DNA of 64,000 nt from Siminovitchia fortis. GTDB taxonomy: Bacteria; Bacillota; Bacilli; Bacillales; Bacillaceae_C. Location: NCBI RefSeq assembly GCF_003605365.2, contig NZ_QYTU02000004.1, positions 62,001-126,000 on the forward strand, given 5' to 3'. The position numbers and the translations under genes were made by a program. Position 1 is the stretch's first letter; the number at the start of each line of letters is the position of its first letter. Below the pieces are notes generated by a model, which saw only the letters and a list, made by a program, of their open reading frames with translations, made no database searches and had not been told where the DNA came from. Positions 8,991 to 17,055 of this stretch are shown here, in pieces.

Positions 8991-9735
8991 TTGAATCCCC
9001 TCCCAACAGCGATAACACGTCTATGATTTTTTGGAAAAAGGCTTGACGATTATCTCCACGGTAAATTTCGTTGAACAATTTGCCGTCTTTGATAAACACA
9101 ACTCTTTCAGTATAACTGGCGGCAATCGGATCGTGGGTAACCATCATCATGGTCGTTCTGTCTTCTTTATTTACTCTTTCCATCATTTCCATCGCCGACT
9201 TTGTGGCCTTGGAATCTAAGTTTCCAGTCGGTTCATCCGCCAGTACCATTTTTGGTTTGTGAATAATTGCCCGAGCAATGGCGGTCCTTTGCGCCTGCCC
9301 ACCCGATATTTCATAAATTCGCTTTTTTAAAATAGCGGAGATGCCTAGTTTGTCCGCTACAGCCGCTACCTTTTTTTCCATTACTTGAACACTTACACCC
9401 TCCAGCGTCAAAGGTAAGACAATATTTTCCTCCACTGTCAGGGTAGGGAGTAAATTGAAGTCTTGAAAAACAAAACCTAAATGTCTGCGCCGAAATAGTG
9501 CCAGTTCATTATGTTTCATACGCAAAGGGTCTTTCCCATCCACAATAATTGACCCTGATGTTGGTTGATCAATGGTAGCCACCATATTCAATAAGGTCGA
9601 TTTCCCGCTCCCGGATGGTCCCATAATGCCAACAAATTCCCCTTCTTCTATGGTTAAATCAATGTCTGACAGTGCCTTGTAAGCCACTTTTCCATCGTAG
9701 ACTTTACTTAAATTTTTGATTTTCAAAATCTCCAA
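8965..9735 (-). CDS. BceA-type ABC transporter ATP-binding protein
   Basis: This 256-residue ATPase belongs to the LolD/BceA group. It has Walker A GPSGSGKST, a Q-loop FVFQDFNLLP, the signature ISGGQAQRTAIARA (the AQR variant is typical for BceA), Walker B MVLADEPTGNLDS and the H-loop VTHDP. The C-terminus is about 25 residues longer than the core domain. It is transcribed in the same direction as the kinase gene but is separated from it by 102 bases that contain a palindromic candidate operator, so it is probably induced by the regulator encoded upstream. Confidence 0.92.
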   Translation of the reverse strand: MEILKIKNLSKVYDGKVAYKALSDIDLTIEEGEFVGIMGPSGSGKSTLLNMVATIDQPTSGSIIVDGKDPLRMKHNELALFRRRHLGFVFQDFNLLPTLTVEENIVLPLTLEGVSVQVMEKKVAAVADKLGISAILKKRIYEISGGQAQRTAIARAIIHKPKMVLADEPTGNLDSKATKSAMEMMERVNKEDRTTMMMVTHDPIAASYTERVVFIKDGKLFNEIYRGDNRQAFFQKIIDVLSLLGGDSSDLSSIRV

Positions 9736-9821
9736 AACAAAAACCCCTTTCTCTGTTTTCCAACTAACTTTAGTGTAAGAGGAGGGGCGGGGTTAAACCA
9801 TCGCTGTAGCTTTCATTTAGC

Positions 9822-9835
9822 TTACACTTCTGTAA
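9822..9835 (-). promoter_or_regulatory. Candidate response-regulator operator before the ABC genes
   Basis: The perfect palindrome TTACA-N4-TGTAA lies three bases beyond the kinase stop codon and 87 bases before the ATPase start. BceR-family regulators bind inverted repeats at this location in Bacillus, so it is the likely induction site; that assignment is inferred from position and symmetry. Confidence 0.6.
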
Positions 9836-9837
9836 GG

Positions 9838-10812
9838 TTATCTTCGGAAGGAGAGCTGAACACTTGTCCCTTCTCCCTGAACAGAGCTAATTTCAACTTT
9901 ATGCCCTAATTTATCACATACCTCTTTTACTAAATATAAGCCCATCCCGGTTGATTCGCGATAAATCCGGCCATTTTCTCCTGTAAAGAAGGGATTGAAC
10001 ACTCTCTTTAAATCGGTTTTGGAGATCCCGACGCCATAATCCTGAACGGTGACAATCGTTTCATGTGGTGTATTCAATTCCGAGACCAGGACCTTCTGTC
10101 CTTTGCCGGCGGAATACTTCACCGCATTGGTAATGAGCTGATTAAAAATAAATTTCAGCCATTTTTCATCTGATTCCACGATTGTGGGAGATACCCGGTT
10201 TTCGGGATACACCTGATTTTTTATAAAAAGGCGCTTATTTTCACGGATTGCCTCTTCAATAACAGTTTTTAACATAACGGGCTCTATTTGAAAATCTTGT
10301 TCAAACACTTCTAATCTTGCCGCATATAAGACCATTTCCAGCCCTTTTTCCAGCTTATCTTTCTCTTCACGAATACTTTCCAAACGCTCGTCCTCATTTT
10401 CTTGCGTAATTAATTCAATGACGGATAAGGGGGTTTTCATCTGATGAACCCATTGATTAATAAAGGTTAGGTGGTCATTACGCTTTTTTTCCTGCAGGTG
10501 CAAATGATTTAAATAGAGTCGATGCTGCTTTTGGAGCAACTTTCCAAGTGCTTTGGAAAGCGGCGTAGTATCCAACGTTTCAAATGCTTCATCCATTTTA
10601 TTGACCGTAACTGTCAATCTTTCATAAAACTTCCGGTTGGAAATATAGCGAAACACTAAATAAACAGTGAGAATTAAGCATCCCAAGAAAAGGGAATAGA
10701 CTATCAGTGAAAGTTTATGATACCCATCAAGCCAATAAACTAATAAAACCACTGCCATCTGTACAACATTCATGACAATCAGCGGGAAATGGTCTTTTAT
10801 AAATAATTTCAT
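9838..10812 (-). CDS. BceS-type intramembrane-sensing histidine kinase
   Basis: Two closely spaced N-terminal membrane helices (about residues 10-55) with almost no extracellular loop define the intramembrane-sensing class. The H-box is WVHQMKTPLS, the N-box FNQLITNAVKYS, and the G-boxes are DYGVGI and STGMGLYLVKEV. The kinase should sense transport activity of the adjacent permease rather than the peptide itself. The start at 10812 has GGGAGC at good distance and gives an ATGA overlap with the response-regulator stop, so the two genes are translationally coupled. An upstream in-frame ATG (10827) is less likely. Confidence 0.92.
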   Translation of the reverse strand: MKLFIKDHFPLIVMNVVQMAVVLLVYWLDGYHKLSLIVYSLFLGCLILTVYLVFRYISNRKFYERLTVTVNKMDEAFETLDTTPLSKALGKLLQKQHRLYLNHLHLQEKKRNDHLTFINQWVHQMKTPLSVIELITQENEDERLESIREEKDKLEKGLEMVLYAARLEVFEQDFQIEPVMLKTVIEEAIRENKRLFIKNQVYPENRVSPTIVESDEKWLKFIFNQLITNAVKYSAGKGQKVLVSELNTPHETIVTVQDYGVGISKTDLKRVFNPFFTGENGRIYRESTGMGLYLVKEVCDKLGHKVEISSVQGEGTSVQLSFRR

Positions 10813-11516
10813 GATGAAAGCTCCCAATTTGGGATCAGCCGGTACCCGGCTCCCCTTACCGTTTCAATTGCCTGGCCAATGCCCAATTCCTGAAGCTTTT
10901 TCCGGACACGGGTAATATTCACGTTCAATGTATTTTCATCTACAAAAGTTTGGTCATCCCATAATTTTTCCAAGATCGCTTCGCGGGAGACGACACGAGG
11001 TGAACGCTCCATTAACATTTCAAGCAGAACTGTTTCTTTTTTTGTCAGAGAAATGATGGACCCTTCTTTGGCAGCTTCCATTCTTTCCACATAAAGAGTT
11101 AGCCCTTTCAATTCAACCATGCGTTCCTTGCCCTTAAGCGCATATTCCCCGTAAGCCCGGCGGAGGCTGCTGCGAATCTTCGCCATCACCACTTCATAGT
11201 GAAAAGGCTTTGTAATAAAATCATCGCCCCCATTTTCCAATGCCATGACTTGATCCATTTCGCCTGATCGAGCGGAAATAAACAGAATCGGACAAGTAGA
11301 GATATTCCGAATCTGCCTACACCAATAATACCCATCAAAACTGGGTAAATTAATATCCAGTAGGACTAAATCAGGGTTTACCGATTCAAAACACTCAATG
11401 ATTGCATCAAATTGTTCCGTTATCACAGCATCATAACCGTATTTTTCAAGATAATTTTGCAGCAGCTTTGCAATTTTTGGATCGTCCTCTATGATTAGAA
11501 TTTTTGCCATTTTCAT
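10809..11516 (-). CDS. OmpR-family response regulator (BceR-type)
   Basis: The receiver domain (about 1-118) has acidic residues in IIEDD, the phosphoacceptor aspartate in LVLLDINLP and the conserved lysine in FITKPF. The C-terminal winged helix spans about 135-230 (ISLTKKETVLLEML, then VRGAGYRL). It is the first gene of the four-gene module regulator-kinase-ATPase-permease. The start is uncertain by two codons: ATG 11516 and ATG 11510 are both downstream of AAGAAGG. The inferred target is the palindrome before the ABC genes. Confidence 0.92.
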   Translation of the reverse strand: MKMAKILIIEDDPKIAKLLQNYLEKYGYDAVITEQFDAIIECFESVNPDLVLLDINLPSFDGYYWCRQIRNISTCPILFISARSGEMDQVMALENGGDDFITKPFHYEVVMAKIRSSLRRAYGEYALKGKERMVELKGLTLYVERMEAAKEGSIISLTKKETVLLEMLMERSPRVVSREAILEKLWDDQTFVDENTLNVNITRVRKKLQELGIGQAIETVRGAGYRLIPNWELSS

Positions 11517-11686
11517 TCATCCTTCTTAAAGTAAAGAAATGATTCGATCAAGAACATAATAAATATTATACATAATGAACAAGCCTATTTTTAGCAATAT
11601 GGACGCTTTTAGGCGTGGAAGTGTCAAATGGCGGCACCGTTGTTAATCCGGGGCAGGTGGACTTTTGAACAAATCATAAAGTGAAA

Positions 11687-11711
11687 CGGGGCTTCCATAT
11701 TGGGAGCCCCG
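11687..11711. terminator. GC-rich hairpin after the YjcZ peptide gene
   Basis: CGGGGCT and AGCCCCG pair around an 11-nt loop, 19 bases past the minus-strand peptide gene stop. The following tract on the minus strand is only moderately T-rich (TTTCACTTTA), so termination may be weak. Confidence 0.5.
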
Positions 11712-11729
11712 CAATCAGGTTTTAACCGT

Positions 11730-11837
11730 TTACCACCAGCCACAGCCGCCTACAAAGGCAGCACCTACAATGACTAAGAGGATGAACAGAACAACAACAA
11801 ACGCAAAACCACCACCGTAGCCTACACCTGCACTCAT
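11730..11837 (-). CDS. yjcZ: YjcZ-family sporulation membrane peptide, 35 aa
   Basis: The peptide begins [18 protein letters not shown] and ends VGGCGWW: a glycine-rich head, one hydrophobic helix and a tail with Gly, Cys and Trp. This matches the YjcZ family of very small sporulation-associated membrane proteins. A strong RBS (GAGGAGGTG) stands 9 bases before the ATG. It lies alone between the response regulator (same strand) and the tRNA cluster. The exact role in the spore is unknown. Confidence 0.8.
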   Translation of the reverse strand: MSAGVGYGGGFAFVVVLFILLVIVGAAFVGGCGWW

Positions 11838-11998
11838 GTAAAGGCACCTCCTCAGGATTATTGATTATTATTTTATGTAGTTAAAGGTCCCAAGTGCAGA
11901 AGAGTTGGGATTCCAATTAAAAAATGTGCTATTTCACTATATAGTCGATCACGAAAAATGGCGCTGCAAACATTTTCTAAAAAACATCTAAAAATGTG

Positions 11999-12028
11999 TT
12001 GACAAGCCAGCATGCTTTAACTTATACT
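11999..12028 (+). promoter_or_regulatory. Sigma-A-like promoter of the tRNA cluster
   Basis: TTGACA (11999-12004) and TATACT (12023-12028) are separated by 18 bases, 20 bases before the first tRNA. Confidence 0.7.
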
Positions 12029-12048
12029 CTTTATTGTGCTTAATAAAC

Positions 12049-12123
12049 GGCCCCTTGGTCAAGCGGTTAAGACACCGCCCTTTCACGGCGGTAACACGGG
12101 TTCGAATCCCGTAGGGGTCACCA
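12049..12123 (+). tRNA. tRNA-Glu (TTC)
   Basis: A complete cloverleaf with acceptor arms GGCCCCT/AGGGGTC, anticodon loop CTTTCAC and T-loop GGTTCGAATCC. The terminal CCA is encoded. It is the first tRNA of the cluster. Confidence 0.97.
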
Positions 12124-12231
12124 TCTTTTTTGAAAAAGCAGTAACACGCTGCTCATCGTATTTTTGGCAGGGGAAGGCATGCTAAGAGCGCGACATCCTG
12201 TCGCAACGCATGCACTTGTACATTCTATTTC

Positions 12232-12307
12232 GGAGGATTAGCTCAGCTGGGAGAGCACCTGCCTTACAAGCAGGGGGTCGGCGGTTCGAACCCGTCATCC
12301 TCCACCA
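12232..12307 (+). tRNA. tRNA-Val (TAC)
   Basis: A complete cloverleaf with acceptor GGAGGAT/ATCCTCC, anticodon loop CTTACAA and encoded CCA. The 108 bases before it hold a fragment (about 12188-12215) resembling the dispersed GC-rich repeat seen near 55150. Confidence 0.97.
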
Positions 12308-12323
12308 CTTAAAATTATGGCTT

Positions 12324-12399
<76 letters not shown>

Positions 12400-12421
12400 T
12401 TTTTTATTTTGCCTTTTTTGA

Positions 12422-12506
12422 GGTGGGGTAGCGAAGTGGCTAAACGCGGCGGACTGTAAATCCGCTCCCTCCGGGTTCGGCGGTTCGAATCCGTCCCCCA
12501 CCACCA
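12422..12506 (+). tRNA. tRNA-Tyr (GTA)
   Basis: A class II tRNA of 85 bases with a long variable arm, acceptor GGTGGGG/CCCCACC, anticodon loop CTGTAAA and encoded CCA. Confidence 0.97.
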
Positions 12507-12569
12507 TTTACATAAAGAGGAATATAAAAAAAGATTATCGGGTAATATACTTAATGTGTTTTTAATCGA

Positions 12570-12643
12570 TGGGCTATAGCCAAGCGGTAAGGCATCGGAC
12601 TTTGACTCCGTGATCGTTGGTTCGAATCCAGCTAGCCCAGCCA
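12570..12643 (+). tRNA. tRNA-Gln (TTG)
   Basis: A complete cloverleaf with acceptor TGGGCTA/TAGCCCA, anticodon loop CTTTGAC and encoded CCA. Only one base separates it from tRNA-Lys. Confidence 0.96.
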
Positions 12644-12644
12644 A

Positions 12645-12717
12645 GAGCCATTAGCTCAGTTGGTAGAGCATCTGACTTTTAATCAGAGGGTCGCAGGTTC
12701 GAATCCTGCATGGCTCA
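12645..12717 (+). tRNA. tRNA-Lys (TTT)
   Basis: A 73-base cloverleaf with acceptor GAGCCAT/ATGGCTC and anticodon loop CTTTTAA. CCA is not encoded (the discriminator A is followed by CTT), so it needs CCA addition. Confidence 0.96.
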
Positions 12718-12738
12718 CTTTTTTATTTTCCTATCCGA

Positions 12739-12811
12739 GGGGCCTTAGCTCAGCTGGGAGAGCGCCTGCTTTGCACGCAGGAGGTCAGCGGTTCGATCCC
12801 GCTAGGCTCCA
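12739..12811 (+). tRNA. tRNA-Ala (TGC)
   Basis: A 73-base cloverleaf with acceptor GGGGCCT/AGGCTCC and anticodon loop TTTGCAC. CCA is not encoded. It is the last tRNA before the cluster terminator. Confidence 0.96.
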
Positions 12812-12817
12812 TTTTTT

Positions 12818-12849
12818 AAAAAGCCTTGTTTAGACATAAGGCTTTTTTT
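12818..12849 (+). terminator. tRNA cluster terminator
   Basis: AAAAAGCCTT and AAGGCTTTTT pair around a 10-nt loop and continue into a T run, seven bases after tRNA-Ala. Confidence 0.9.
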
Positions 12850-12957
12850 CTATTTGGCGGCATTGAAGCGGGCGGTTAAATGTAAAACAACGCTGATTAA
12901 GGGAGCGAGGGTTTTGTTTCATAGAGCGATTTTGAGCGCAATGATCTGATAAGGTCA

Positions 12958-13018
12958 ATGCCTCCCGAACAGAGAGTCAAAGAGGAAATTCGGTAGGCAA
13001 AGCTCGTGAATGCCTTCC
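12958..13018. repeat. Decayed relic of the 52-bp hairpin repeat family
   Basis: A right arm ATGCCTCCCG (12958-12967) is followed by exactly 23 bases of linker, then a left arm CGGTAGGCAA, a 9-nt loop and a degenerate right arm ATGCCTTCC. Arm sequences match the array at 41.0-41.2 kb and the spacing is identical, but stem mismatches show decay. Confidence 0.65.
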
Positions 13019-13059
13019 AACCACCGGTTCTCCTCCAATTTATCTCATCAGGATCGTCA

Positions 13060-13500
13060 GTCTGTACGTCGCTCAACGAGCGCCTCCACTTTTCTGCTGT
13101 CCCGCTTCAGCGCCTAGCCCCTCGAGGTCATAAGCCAATTCCCTGTGGTGGCTGAAGTACTGCCTCCTCGGGAATCGTCTTATGCTTGTCGGGGCTGAAC
13201 AAGGCGCCTCCGCTTTTCTGCTGTCCAGCTGCGAGCGGCAGGGGCTCGAGGTCGCTTCAGAAAAACCAATGAAGGCAAAGAACGCCTTCATTGGTTTTTC
13301 TTCCAGCGCTTGTCGCCCCTAAGCAGCCGCTCTCCGCTTTTCTGCTGTCCAGCTCCGGCGCTCAGCGACTAGCAGACTTCCTCATCCTTCCTACGATAAG
13401 TCAACATCGGCTCGCCTGGCGGCATCGCCGTGTTTCCTTTATCTCGTCAGGATTCGTCCAGTCTGTACGTCGCTAAACGAGCGCCTCCGCTTTTCTGCAT
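13060..13500. repeat. Dispersed GC-rich intergenic repeat cluster
   Basis: The stretch between the tRNA cluster and rocF has no supportable gene. It is a mosaic of segments (CGCCTCCGCTTTTCTGC, GTCCAGCTCCGGCGC, CTTATGCTTGTCGGGGCT) that recur near 35070-35193 and, inverted, at 54926-55378. It contains a perfect 17-bp stem with a 7-nt loop (13260-13276 and 13284-13300, core CCAATGAAGGC), which could stop transcription in either direction. Similar elements are widespread in Bacillaceae intergenic DNA; no transposase is encoded. Confidence 0.8.
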
Positions 13501-13584
13501 ATATATTCACTTTTTTGTCCAGTTGAGTCATTTGTGGTTCCCGGGATAGAATATATGCATTAATGTTGGTGAGGGAGCGAGCCT

Positions 13585-14484
13585 ATGAGAAAGAAACTTT
13601 CGATTGTTGGGGTGCCCATGGATCTGGGTCAGATGCGAAGAGGCGTTGATATGGGGCCGAGTGCAATGAGGTATGCGGATGCGGTGAAACGCTTGGAGCG
13701 CATAGGTTATGTGGTTGAGGATATGGGAGATATTCCTGTGGCTCATATAAATGAGGACAAAAATGCCCAGCCTTCTTTAAGGAATTTGAAAGCGATCACA
13801 AAGGCGGCCTCCCATTTGGCCGACTGTGTAGATTCCATTATAAAAAAAGACAGTTTTCCGCTTGTTCTGGGAGGCGATCACAGTATTGCAATCGGAACGC
13901 TTGCAGGTGCGGCGAAACACTTCCACGATCTTGGCGTGATCTGGTATGATGCGCACGGGGATTTAAATACGGATGAAACGTCTCCTTCTGGTAACATCCA
14001 CGGTATGCCGCTTGCTGCCAGCCTTGGTTTCGGACATCCCGAGCTGACAGGTGTTGGAGGATTCCACCCGAAGGTAAAACCTGAAAATGTTGTTATCATT
14101 GGGGCGCGCGATCTGGATCAGGGTGAAAGGGAGTTGATCAGGGAGCATTCCATCAAGGTATATACGATGCATGAAATTGACCGTCTGGGAATGACAAGGG
14201 TGATGGAAGAAACTATTGCTTACTTGAAAGAGAGAACAGACGGCGTCCATTTATCCCTTGATTTGGATGGTTTGGACCCCCATGATGCCCCCGGTGTAGG
14301 AACGCCGGTATTAGGCGGCATCAGCTATCGCGAGAGCCATTTGGCGATGGAGATGCTCGCGGAATCGGAACTCATCACTTCAGCGGAATTTGTGGAAGTC
14401 AACCCCATTTTGGATGAAAAAAACAAGACAGCGGAGGTGGCTGTCGCGTTGATGGGATCTTTATTTGGAGAAAAACTTTTGTGA
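13585..14484 (+). CDS. rocF: Arginase
   Basis: The 299-residue enzyme hydrolyses arginine to ornithine and urea using a binuclear manganese site. Ligand motifs are GGDHS (96-100), DAHGDLN (122-128) and SLDLDGLDP (224-232), all intact. The RBS GTGAGGGAG precedes ATG 13585. In B. subtilis rocF is in the rocDEF operon, but here it stands alone upstream of sigW, as in several other Bacillaceae. No -24/-12 sigma-54 element was seen before it, so its control may differ from the B. subtilis roc genes. Confidence 0.95.
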   Translation: MRKKLSIVGVPMDLGQMRRGVDMGPSAMRYADAVKRLERIGYVVEDMGDIPVAHINEDKNAQPSLRNLKAITKAASHLADCVDSIIKKDSFPLVLGGDHSIAIGTLAGAAKHFHDLGVIWYDAHGDLNTDETSPSGNIHGMPLAASLGFGHPELTGVGGFHPKVKPENVVIIGARDLDQGERELIREHSIKVYTMHEIDRLGMTRVMEETIAYLKERTDGVHLSLDLDGLDPHDAPGVGTPVLGGISYRESHLAMEMLAESELITSAEFVEVNPILDEKNKTAEVAVALMGSLFGEKLL

Positions 14485-14501
14485 AAAAATCCTTTTTGAA
14501 A

Positions 14502-14531
14502 AAGCAGCAGCTCATTTACGAACTGCTGCTT
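14502..14531 (-). terminator. Terminator of the Spo0E-like gene
   Basis: AAGCAGCAG and CTGCTGCTT pair around a 12-nt loop that contains the end of the minus-strand gene. On the minus strand it runs into TTTTTC. It may also end rocF transcripts on the plus strand, though the T tract there is poor. Confidence 0.65.
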
Positions 14532-14695
14532 GCCTGTTTCTGCTCAAAAAGATGATATTTATTTAATAGCTGGTCCAATTGATCGCTTAAATATACGACG
14601 CGTTCATCCACGAAGGATCGGGACAGTCCCAATTCAACCATTTCTTTTCTTCTTTCCTCGATTTTCCTTAACAACATTTCCTGTTCCCTGTTCAT
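14516..14695 (-). CDS. Spo0E-like aspartyl-phosphate phosphatase, 59 aa
   Basis: This small helical protein has the family core YLSDQLDQLLNKY, close to the SQELDxLI signature of Spo0E/YisI/YnzD phosphatases that dephosphorylate Spo0A~P and so restrain sporulation. The N-terminal helix reads EMLLRKIEERRKEMVELG. The RBS GAGGGATGG precedes the ATG. It is divergent from sigW and convergent with rocF; a Spo0E-like gene in this spot is common in Bacillus relatives. Confidence 0.82.
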   Translation of the reverse strand: MNREQEMLLRKIEERRKEMVELGLSRSFVDERVVYLSDQLDQLLNKYHLFEQKQASSSS

Positions 14696-14807
14696 GATCC
14701 ATCCCTCGCAAAGTGATTGTTTATAACTGTTTAACCATTTTTTTAAAAATTAAACCAATTTCACTACCTAAGTAAAAATTTGTTATGATAGAAAAGATGA
14801 TTAAATT

Positions 14808-14835
14808 TGAAACTTTATTTTAAACAGAACGTATA
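14808..14835 (+). promoter_or_regulatory. Sigma-W autoregulatory promoter
   Basis: TGAAAC (14808-14813) and CGTATA (14830-14835) with a 16-base spacer match the extracytoplasmic sigma-W consensus precisely, 36 bases upstream of the sigW start codon. Confidence 0.9.
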
Positions 14836-14870
14836 TAAAGGGAACCGCGCAGGCGGGAGGGTTAAATGAG

Positions 14871-15434
14871 ATGGATAAGCTGGTGAATCAAAGAATCAGG
14901 CAAGTTTTAAAAGGCGATCAGGAAGCATTTGGGGAAATCGTAGAGCTATATAGAGACAGGATCTTTTCCCTTTGCTACAGGATGCTTGGCAATCGGCATG
15001 AAGCGGAAGATATTGCACAGGAGGCGTTTGTCCGGGCCTATGTTAATATCGAAAGCTTCCAGATCAACCGCAAGTTTTCCACATGGCTGTATAGAATCGC
15101 CACCAATCTTTGTATAGATCGGATAAGAAAGAAAAAACCTGATTATTTTCTGGATGCTGAAATTGCAGGAACAGAAGGATTGACTTTATATTCACAATTG
15201 GCAGCAGCAGGAAAAACGCCTGATGCAGAAGTTGAAACGTTGGAACTTCAGGAAATTGTGCAAAACGAAATTTTGCGATTGCCGGATAAATACAGATCGG
15301 TCATTATACTCAGATACATTGATGACCTCTCGCTGAATGAAATCGCGGAAGTGTTGGAAATGCCGCTTGGCACAGTGAAAACAAGAATTCACCGCGGCAG
15401 GGAAGCGCTTCGCAAGAGATTGCACAATATGTGA
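14871..15434 (+). CDS. sigW: ECF RNA polymerase sigma factor SigW
   Basis: The 187-residue sigma-70 family factor has region 2 (about 8-95, with YRDRIFSLCYRML and DIAQEAFVRAY) and region 4 (about 125-185, with LPDKYRSVIILRYIDDLSLNEIAEVLEMP). SigW directs the cell-envelope stress and antimicrobial-peptide resistance regulon. It lies directly upstream of its anti-sigma factor gene and has its own autoregulatory promoter. The RBS GGGAGGG precedes the ATG. Confidence 0.96.
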   Translation: MDKLVNQRIRQVLKGDQEAFGEIVELYRDRIFSLCYRMLGNRHEAEDIAQEAFVRAYVNIESFQINRKFSTWLYRIATNLCIDRIRKKKPDYFLDAEIAGTEGLTLYSQLAAAGKTPDAEVETLELQEIVQNEILRLPDKYRSVIILRYIDDLSLNEIAEVLEMPLGTVKTRIHRGREALRKRLHNM

Positions 15435-15451
15435 GAAAGGTGAGAAGGAAA

Positions 15452-16066
15452 TTGAAGGCTTGTTCAGAAGAGATCGTTCTCTATATGCAGGAATACATGG
15501 ACGGGGATCTGACACAAGATAAAGAACGTGAATTGAAGGATCACTTGCAAAAGTGCCAGGCCTGTCAAACACATTTTCAAGAATTGAAACGAACAGAAGC
15601 ATTGGTGAAAAGTGTCTCCCGAATCTCAGCTCCCGCTCACTTTACAAATCAGGTCATGGCCCGCCTCCCGAAAGAAAAGAATATGGTGGGAGTCAAACGC
15701 TGGTTCAGACATCATCCTATGCTGATCGCCGTATCAGTATTCTTTTTATTAATGGCAGGAAGCCTTGTCAGCGGATGGAATGATGACCAGAAGTTTGCCT
15801 TCACGAAAAAACCTAATATCATCGTGGAAAATGACACAGTAATTGTTCCTGAAGGCGAAGTGGTCGAAGGGGATCTTGTTGTTAAAAACGGGGATCTCAG
15901 GATAGAAGGCCAAGTGGATGGGAATGTTACCATTATTAATGGAGATAAATACATGGCTTCTGCAGGGAACGTGACTGGTGATATAGATGAAATTGACGAA
16001 GTGTTCGAATGGATTTGGTATAAGATGAAAGAGGGCGGAAAAAAGGTAGGCCAATTATTCAAATGA
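15452..16066 (+). CDS. rsiW: Anti-sigma-W factor RsiW
   Basis: The N-terminal zinc-binding anti-sigma domain carries HLQKCQACQ (the HxxxCxxC motif), followed by a single membrane helix near residues 90-107 (HPMLIAVSVFFLLMAGSLV) and an extracytoplasmic domain with bactofilin-like repeats. RsiW holds SigW until cleaved by PrsW and RasP. The TTG start at 15452, behind AAAGGTGAGAAGG, gives an N-terminus (MKACSEEIV) equivalent to B. subtilis RsiW; a GTG at 15431 overlapping the sigW stop is an alternative. Confidence 0.93.
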   Translation: MKACSEEIVLYMQEYMDGDLTQDKERELKDHLQKCQACQTHFQELKRTEALVKSVSRISAPAHFTNQVMARLPKEKNMVGVKRWFRHHPMLIAVSVFFLLMAGSLVSGWNDDQKFAFTKKPNIIVENDTVIVPEGEVVEGDLVVKNGDLRIEGQVDGNVTIINGDKYMASAGNVTGDIDEIDEVFEWIWYKMKEGGKKVGQLFK

Positions 16067-16075
16067 TTTTATCGG

Positions 16076-16099
16076 GGCTGCACATGCAGTCTTTTTTTT
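16076..16099 (+). terminator. Terminator after rsiW
   Basis: CTGCA and TGCAG arms with a tight loop are followed by TCTTTTTTTTG, ten bases past the rsiW stop. It separates the sigW-rsiW unit from cdaA. Confidence 0.7.
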
Positions 16100-16239
16100 G
16101 ATAAAATCTTTCCAAAATGAAACTGCATTGGCATATTGGCGGCAAATGCCTCCGGATTATTTTTATGTTATAATAAGTTAGTTATAATTGGTTTGCCTGC
16201 AACAATGTCTGCGCTTAAAAAATAGATGGAGGAAAGATT

Positions 16240-17055
16240 ATGTCGTTTGCCGACCTTTCTATTATGGACTACTTGTCCCGCATAGTGGATATTTTCCTCG
16301 TTTGGTACGTTATATATAAGCTGCTTATGATTATACGCGGTACAAAAGCGGTGCAGCTTTTAAAAGGTATTTTTGTCATCATTATCGCACGGTTTGTCAG
16401 TGAATACCTTAATCTACATACGCTGAGCTGGATTTTGGAAAATGCCATTACCTGGGGTTTCCTGGGCGTCATTATCATATTCCAGCCTGAGCTGAGACGC
16501 GCCCTTGAACAACTTGGACGCGGAAGTATTTTTACAAGAGGCGGCATCCAGGAAGAAGAGGAATTGCATCAAAGAGTGACTGCGATTACAGAAGCCATCA
16601 GCTACATGGCAAAGCGCAGAATCGGGGCCTTGATTTCTATCGAACGTGAAACAGGCATGGGCGATTACATAGAAACCGGGATTCCGCTCCACTCCAAGCT
16701 AACCTCTCAGCTGCTGATCAATATCTTTATCCCTAACACGCCATTGCATGATGGGGCCGTCATTATCCAAAGGGATCAAATTGCCGCGGCCGCCTGTTAT
16801 CTTCCTCTTTCCGAGAGCCCGTTCATTTCCAAGGAACTTGGCACGAGGCACCGGGCAGCGGTGGGAATCAGTGAAGTGACGGATGCCTTGACGATTGTCG
16901 TTTCCGAAGAAACAGGCCATGTATCCGTGACACAGCACGGTGAACTGTATAGAGATCTGTCTTCAGAAGAATTTCAGGAACTTCTGGAAAAGGAATTGGC
17001 CAAACAGACTTCCTCAACACTTTGGAAAAGAAAGGGGAAGAAACAAAATGGATAA
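16240..17055 (+). CDS. cdaA: Diadenylate cyclase CdaA
   Basis: Membrane-bound enzyme that makes cyclic di-AMP from two ATP molecules. Three N-terminal helices (about residues 10-80) precede the DAC domain, with the DGA motif at 171-173 (LHDGAVII) and GTRHR at 201-205. The 271-residue length is usual for the family. The RBS GGAGGAAAG precedes the ATG. cdaA overlaps cdaR by 8 bases and lies upstream of glmM, the classical trio linking c-di-AMP with cell-wall precursor synthesis and potassium control. Confidence 0.96.
   Translation: MSFADLSIMDYLSRIVDIFLVWYVIYKLLMIIRGTKAVQLLKGIFVIIIARFVSEYLNLHTLSWILENAITWGFLGVIIIFQPELRRALEQLGRGSIFTRGGIQEEEELHQRVTAITEAISYMAKRRIGALISIERETGMGDYIETGIPLHSKLTSQLLINIFIPNTPLHDGAVIIQRDQIAAAACYLPLSESPFISKELGTRHRAAVGISEVTDALTIVVSEETGHVSVTQHGELYRDLSSEEFQELLEKELAKQTSSTLWKRKGKKQNG

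Noticed and set aside
7089-11516. Lantibiotic biosynthesis and immunity cluster
   Set aside because: Only the BceRS/BceAB-type sensing and detoxification module is present; no precursor peptide or modification enzyme was found nearby.
12124-12231. Additional tRNA or small RNA between tRNA-Glu and tRNA-Val
   Set aside because: No cloverleaf could be formed; the segment looks like a fragment of the dispersed repeat.
13528-13746. Antisense open frames over rocF, cdaR, glmM, liv and lut genes
   Set aside because: They are mirror frames of well-supported genes, without RBS or recognisable products.
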